Below, in pieces: positions 58,199-64,000 of a stretch of 64,000 nt of DNA (position 1 is the stretch's first letter; the number at the start of each line of letters is the position of its first letter). Below the pieces are notes generated by a model. It was given only the letters and a program-made list of their open reading frames with translations. It ran no database searches and was not told where the DNA came from. A program made the translations under genes and the position numbers. Location: the NCBI RefSeq assembly GCF_026212465.1, contig NC_080051.1, forward strand, positions 16,052,178-16,116,177. Direction: 5' to 3'. The DNA comes from Amaranthus tricolor (Eukaryota > Streptophyta > Magnoliopsida > Caryophyllales > Amaranthaceae).

Positions 58199-59029
58199 TT
58201 TCTACATTAATACAAAGAAAATCAACATTAACATCAACTCATGTCCATACAAGTATATTATATTCATTTGATTATAATCTTTTTTGGTCTACAAATTAAT
58301 CAAATCCATAATGTAGCTAAGTTCATACATATATAATACACATAATCCAAATAATAAATCAATTCATAAGTTCACAAATAACATTTCTAATACCAACATC
58401 AACATCAACATTTTCTAATAATATTCAAATAATACAACAACATTACTTCAAAATCCAACATAAAGCAATAAAAACAATTAGCAATTACCTTCAACGCTTA
58501 TGGATGATTAAGATTAGTCTTGATTTAACAACTAGAAACCTACATTTGAAAAAATAAACAAATTTGGTTAAAAACCCTAAAATCCAAATATATACACCAA
58601 AAAAACACAAAAAAATTTACCTTTGTGCAAGCTATAGTATCCCACACTAATTTTGAAGTGCCAAATTCAAAGAGGATTGTACGATTTGATGAAATGAATC
58701 AATGGTTTTAGAGGGAGAAGGTGGAAATGTCGAGTGAAGTAGGGTTTGAGAAATGAGATTTTGCGAAAAACAGAAACTGATCTGATTTTGTAGATCAGGT
58801 CTGTTCGCAGTTAGTAACTGCGAACAGCATATAAGACAAAATAGCTGTTTCAGTTACTAACTGCGAACAACTAGTTTGTCTTATATGCTGTTCGCAGTTA
58901 GTAACTACGAACAGCTCTAAAGCACAGCTTTGGGGTTTGGACACTTACTTTTGGGATTTTTTTAAAAATTCGTTTATTTAATTATTATTTTTTTTTTTCA
59001 CTCAACAATTTCAAAAATTCTAGGTTTTT

Positions 59030-59734
59030 TTAGTGGGTAAGGTAGTAGCTTCCACATATAAGGCTATTTGAGGCAACTTTTCATTTTCTTTATCTCTCTT
59101 CCCTTCATTTTCCTGTTGCCCATCTTCAAACTTTCTGAACTTTTCCTCTTCACCCAATCCTTCGTGAGTTGTACTGCTTTTGAATTTTACTGATTTCAAT
59201 TATTTCACCCAAGTATTTTCATCCAAAGTCCCCTTTTTCCATTTTAAGAAATTACAAAATCGAAAAAGTTTAGGAATTAAAGGTGATTTAAATTAGATAA
59301 CCAAAGAATTAGGAATTAGAATTAAAAAAAAATTCGGAATAATTAATCGGAAGATTAAGATTAAGAAATTTAAGCCTGTTACAGACAGGGTTGGGAGAGA
59401 GAGCGAGAGAGAACCAAAGGATGGCCATGTCTTGTAATATGATCAACAAAGTTAATGTAGGATCCAGATCGCAGAACGAGCCTTCTAAATTATCTGTTAC
59501 AAAAGAAGAAATCAGGAGGCCATCCAAGAAAACAAAAACCAAACCCTCCAGCTCTGGTCATAGAAAGAAAACACCAGTTGAGCTCGATCCTAGGCCCACA
59601 AAGGAGGAGGACACAAAAACCTAACTCCCCTCAAATGGAGGTGGATGAACAAAATGTAAAAGAAGTGATCTAGGATGAAGGATCATAAAAAACTGTAAAG
59701 ATTGGGAAGGAGCTAGATCCTGAAAAGTGCATAC
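59030..59734. other. Right flank of MULE2, no clear gene
   Basis: A CT-rich stretch at 59090-59160. A 77-residue Lys/Thr/Ser-rich open frame at 59391-59624 might be a Gypsy gag fragment, but no domain is visible. Confidence 0.3.
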
Positions 59735-60050
59735 CTTTTTCATACTCAATTGATATGCTAAAGCATTGAGCCTGCAACTATCATTTACAAGTTGAATATG
59801 TTACAAGGGATGCAGCCTATAAAATAGAATAAGAGAAATTTTGGGGCTGAAAAAGATAACATCATTTAGGATGAGATACAAAAGCAGCTTGATACTGGGT
59901 TCATTGAACCATTTATGTACCCAGACTGTCTGGCTAATGTGGTCCTTGTCAAAAAAGCTCAACCAGAAAAGTGGAGAATGTGCATAGATTTCACTAGCCT
60001 AAAAGGGCTACTTTTCATTGACAGTGCATAAATTATAGAGCGTTCAATGA
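59735..60050 (+). pseudogene. Ty3/Gypsy reverse-transcriptase relic
   Basis: Frames give EPATIIYKLNMLQGMQPIK (the HKLNV..G.KPVKQ linker before RT). After a frameshift they give EIQKQLDTGFIEPFMYPDCL, ANVVLVKKAQPEKWRMCIDF and TSLK, the start of the RT domain of Tat/Ogre-like Gypsy elements. Sequence after about 60030 cannot be aligned. No LTRs were identified. Confidence 0.7.
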
Positions 60051-61599
60051 GTACATATACAGTTAATAGATCACTCATGTAGTATTGACATGAGGCTATG
60101 TTTACTGATAACAACACACGTCAGTCCTTGAAAGAGAGAAAGGTTATTTACAACATTTAATGCACCACCATGAATCCAATGAGAAGCCGTCACGTCAAGG
60201 TTTGTAGCTGACTCTACAAGAAAAGTGTCTTGAAATTGAGAACGACCTCTTTAGAAGAACATTTAAGACATTTCTAAGAATCCCCAATGATGAGATATAA
60301 ATACTCCATCACTACACCATTTTCTAGGTATTTATTATTCAATAGTTTAAGCATTTTATTCTCAAACATTTATTGATCTTCAAACAATATTTATTGAGAA
60401 TGATAGCATTAGAACATTCTTCAATCAATTTGACATTGATGAACATTTGCTCTACAAGACAAATAAGAGTTTGTTAATATTACATAGGCTTCATGCCACA
60501 AACAAGCCTTAATATTAACTCTCCAAGTTAAGAGCCACTATGCACTTGGTCAAGGGTTTATTAGACAAATACTTAGGATACTTGATGACTAGAGCATTGG
60601 AGAAGGTCCCCGGAAAATCATTACAGGCCCTTCTAACCCTTATTGCTTGTGCAAATTAAAGGGTATTTCGAGTGGTCTTATTACAAAATTGGCAAATTAG
60701 TAAGAACAAACCTCAAAATCCAGCATAATCTTTCTTAAGACATATCTTTGACTTATTCTAACTTAGTCCTTGATTAATTGTATCTCATTCAATACAAAAA
60801 CACTTTATTGAAGTTTGATGGTCGGTATTATGTTTAAGGGGGTAAACAAGAATAAAGTCGAAATTTCCACTATAAAAATTTATGGCAAAATTGCACTTAA
60901 AATTTATTACTATGAACATATCGATGGTTGCAATCCTTTACATGAACTTAAGATGATGATAATTGAGTTTCGTGTATAAACTTTCAAATTCGTGTATGCA
61001 TAAATGACATTTTAACTTAATTAATTCGATACAAATGTCATTTTAAAGTCAAGCTAGTTCATATTTATATCAATCAAGTCCAATTTAAATAACTCTTAAT
61101 TTTTAAGGGGTTTTTCTTCCCTGTAATAAGTGTGCTAAATAGGGAAAAATAAATTTTTTTTATTAAGAAAATAACAATCACATGTTATATGTGTTAGATA
61201 ATTTATGATAAAAGACATTAAAGCACCCAAATATAATAACTTAACTTTTAATCTTTGATCACTGAACATTCTTTATTGTTACAATTGAAAATACTCAACT
61301 GTAAACGTAGTAAGAGATTGAATTGATATATTGTATATCACTTGAAGTCTTTCTAGGAACTTTTTTTTTAAAATATTTGTGAATTAAATATTTGAAATAA
61401 TGCATAAGCCAAATTTTGAACTTTTACCGTTCACTTAGTCATAAATTAAACTCCTTCTTGATAATTATTGTACTGGACTAAACCCATTTTCAATTTATCT
61501 TTAATTATCAAAACAAATACATGATTATGACTTTATCAAATTTTATAATGTGCACTTAATTTGGAAAATTATAACCTTTAATAATATCTCACAAAAATT
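60051..61599. other. AT-rich DNA, no gene recognised
   Basis: Probably decayed retroelement sequence. No open frame with a domain on either strand. Confidence 0.4.
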
Positions 61600-61860
61600 T
61601 GTCTATGGCCGTCTCATACGTGCGACTAAAAAAATTTTATACTTGTCAAATTCAAGCCTTAAAACACTTTAACTGTAAAACATCCATTTCAAGACTTAGA
61701 ATGTCTATTATAATGGTTTAAAGTTTGTCAAATAAGACTTAAAATGCCTATTTTAAGGTCCAAAATGTCCAATTCAAACTTTAAAATGGCAACTTTATTT
61801 ACAAGTTAGACCTATAAATATTTGCACGTATGCTACCGTCTCAGAAGAGATTTACTGTAA
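61600..61860. repeat. Intact-looking copy of the dispersed MITE-like repeat
   Basis: Bounded by GGCCGTCTCATACGTGCGAC on the left and TTGCACGTATGCTACCGTCTC on the right, which are inverted with respect to each other. Internal words TTAAAATGCCTATTTTAAGG and CAATTCAAACTTTAAAATGG match the copies at 23.3, 33.1 and 43.2 kb. Length about 250 bp. Confidence 0.55.
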
Positions 61861-64000
61861 TAACATCTCAAAACTAGAGATTACTTACATAACATAATCT
61901 CGTGGTCCAAATTCCAAAACTAAGAAAAATAATTCATAATAAAAATACTATATATTTTAAACTTGAAAAGTTAAGACTAAGTACCTCCCCCATTTGCAAA
62001 TATTTAATCACAAATAGAAATTACAAATTATTCTTGATTCAATTCAAAATTGAATTTTATACATAAATTTATGTATAATTTGAAAATACTTACATTATTA
62101 CAAACTAGTAATATAAATAAATTATTAAACATTATGGAATTTATTTACCATAGTATTCTTAAAAGCATAATCTTTATACATACAACACATTATATTATTA
62201 CTTGATAACATACATGTCCTAAAAGACAATTTATAAGTAGATACTTATAATTACATTATAGTTCTTGAAAATAACTAACATGTCTCATCTAATTTAAATA
62301 ATGAATTATATATGATGGATTTTCAGGTATAATCTGAAAATAAATATTCTAATAATTTTATTACAAACTAGTTATAATTGGATTAGTAAACATTATGGAA
62401 TTTTAACCACTATAAATCATATTAGCAACATCTATGCAAATTAATTTATCCTTTTTATATATATAACATAATATTTTATATTTATTTTACAAATATCTTC
62501 GTAAGTAATAATAAGATTAAAAATTTAATCACAATTTTAACATTGTTAAAATATACATAATAATACAAACTTTATTATTATAAATTAATAGTTGCACATA
62601 TTAAACTTGAATTTAGTATGATTCATATACATAAACGTGTATATCCACAGACATATAAAATTATACAAAGAAACGCACTCCATAAATTAATTAAATTGTT
62701 TAACTAATTAAATTATGAGACTATAAACACTTGTTTGAATGTCATTTAGTAAAACAGGTCTACAATAATAGGTAATAATATGGAGCTAGTTTAACCAAAT
62801 TTGTGCTGGAGCTCAAGCTAGTTTAACCAAATTTGTGCTGGTGCTCAAGAATCCTAGGGCCAATACTGTAACAAAATTTCGTAATTTTGAACCTGACGTG
62901 TGATACTCCCACTAGTTTTTGTTAGTTATGGGGTATTAATTTTAACAATAAACTGTTTTGGTTAATTAATTTACCAAATATTAACATTGAATAGGTTTCT
63001 AACCCCCTATTTATATCAAAATAAGCTAAAATTATCTAATAAACTACTTGCCAAACACTTTCATAAAATTTCTGTCCCACTCAATTTGAATTATTTATCA
63101 CTTTAGACTGTTCAACTTATTTTACATCATTTTCATATCTAAAATTAAACTCATAACTTTTTTTTGAAAGCAATCGTGAATTGTAGCTCTTAATTTAATC
63201 TACAAAATTTAATCTCTTTCTTTGATTTATTACTAAATTTTTTTTCATTAAAAAAAAACTATACAGTGTAGTACACTAGATGGACTACGACCCCATTAAA
63301 AATTGTAATCATATACATTGCTTGTGTTAAGTTCAATCCACACAATTTAATCTACTCCTTCATTTATTACACAAATAACATTGAAATATTAGGAATAACA
63401 TCATCATAGAAGAATTTTTTTCCCATTTCTTGATTCTTGAGTTCCCAATTTATCTAGTCTTGTTCATTTTACTTTTAGCAAAGAAAATGCAATACCGTAG
63501 GAGACTCCTAAAAAAACATACGTCAACTGAATATTATGCTTTGTAGTGTTGATGCATTTAGGATCAATTATAGCAAGACAAGATAGCAATCACAATGAGA
63601 TGAATGAGTACATACAACGATTGATGTTGATTTACAATAGAAAAAAAATCCCATTTTTTAGTTACCTTTTCAACTGAAAGTTAATCCAAATAAAATTCCA
63701 GTTAGCATAAACAATCAGAAAATATAAAAACTGCAGGTGGACGTGGTAGTAGACTAGTAGTGTACTTTTCCAGATACTTCCTCCAGATTTTTTAGTTGTT
63801 TGCTAGTTGCTATGGCTCTTCCTCAATCGATCTTATTTTACTTATACTTTTATACATATAAAAGTAAAATATAGTTAAATGAGATCATGTTTAATCGTCT
63901 TAATGTACATTTTCATAATATTTACTTTTAAAATTTTAAGCATGAGTGATCAAAGATATGAAAGATTAAAATTGCACATTGAAACATGAGAAAAATACAA
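61861..64000. other. AT-rich intergenic DNA, no gene recognised
   Basis: Very AT-rich. A direct repeat GGAGCTAGTTTAACCAAATT / GAGCTCAAGCTAGTTTAACC lies near 62780-62850. Nothing else supportable. Confidence 0.4.

Larger units (their letters stand above)
54703..59020 (-). mobile_element. MULE2: Mutator-like element with deleted transposase and PMD genes
   Basis: The perfect 9-bp target duplication TAGGTTTTT is at 54694-54702 and 59021-59029. TIRs begin GAATTTTTGAAAAAGGTGAG on the left and, in reverse, GAATTTTTGAAATTGTTGAG on the right. They run for roughly 220 bp and each holds three GTTAGTAAC- or GTTACTAAC-core palindromes. Inside, on the minus strand, are a 444-residue transposase-derived gene and, downstream, a four-exon PMD gene. 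It is 4.3 kb and non-autonomous as it stands. Confidence 0.93.

Noticed and set aside
59735..60050. Reverse-transcriptase fragment considered as an endogenous pararetrovirus
   Set aside because: The linker and RT words match Ty3/Gypsy elements, and no movement-protein or coat-like sequence was seen nearby.

Overview
This is nuclear DNA of a flowering plant, probably a dicot. It is AT-rich and gene-poor, with plant intron signals, a nuclear gene for a chloroplast protein (PTAC16), and plant-type Copia, MULE, hAT, CACTA, L1 and RTE elements. The style of the repeats suggests Caryophyllales/Amaranthaceae, but that is only an inference. No rRNA, tRNA or CRISPR array was seen.

Host genes are few: an ANTH-domain clathrin-assembly protein (5236-6867, -); a DUF604/GT31-like glycosyltransferase (28300-29817, -); a two-exon 53-residue membrane microprotein (44110-44343, +); and a five-exon PTAC16 gene (45298-49018, -) whose exons join cleanly into 525 codons. 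PTAC16 carries a 3' piece of an RTE-type LINE in its first intron.

The rest is mostly nested transposons. Region 7074-15035 is a ~8 kb Mutator-like element (MULE1). It carries a small GRF zinc-finger gene, a plant-mobile-domain (PMD) gene and a MuDR-type transposase gene; the transposase gene is broken by an LTR-like insertion. Region 15228-23272 is a degenerate Copia element with an internally deleted hAT element in one LTR; the other LTR preserves the empty site. At 24.4-25.5 kb lies an older MULE transposase relic. Region 33268-43139 is framed by PIF/Harbinger-like ends and holds a third, deleted MULE and an L1-type LINE. Two hAT elements sit side by side in that LINE at one 8-bp target. 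A short CACTA element with perfect TCT target duplications is at 49635-50651. A second Copia element (51327 to about 54693) is interrupted by a hairpin MULE MITE (54340-54627), and MULE2 (54703-59020) lies next to it. Both have perfect 9-bp target duplications. The right end holds a Ty3/Gypsy reverse-transcriptase relic and AT-rich DNA.

The most interesting material is the MULE1/MULE2 pair. Both place a MuDR-type transposase upstream of a PMD gene on the same strand. Both have subterminal palindromes around a GTTAGTAAC core whose stems differ by paired substitutions. In MULE2, internal deletions leave two open genes: a 444-residue protein with the DNA-binding half of the transposase but no catalytic core, and a four-exon, 436-residue PMD-related protein lacking the PMD N-terminal core. 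This looks like a deletion derivative that could still make a DNA-binding regulator. That role is inference; the sequence layout is directly visible.
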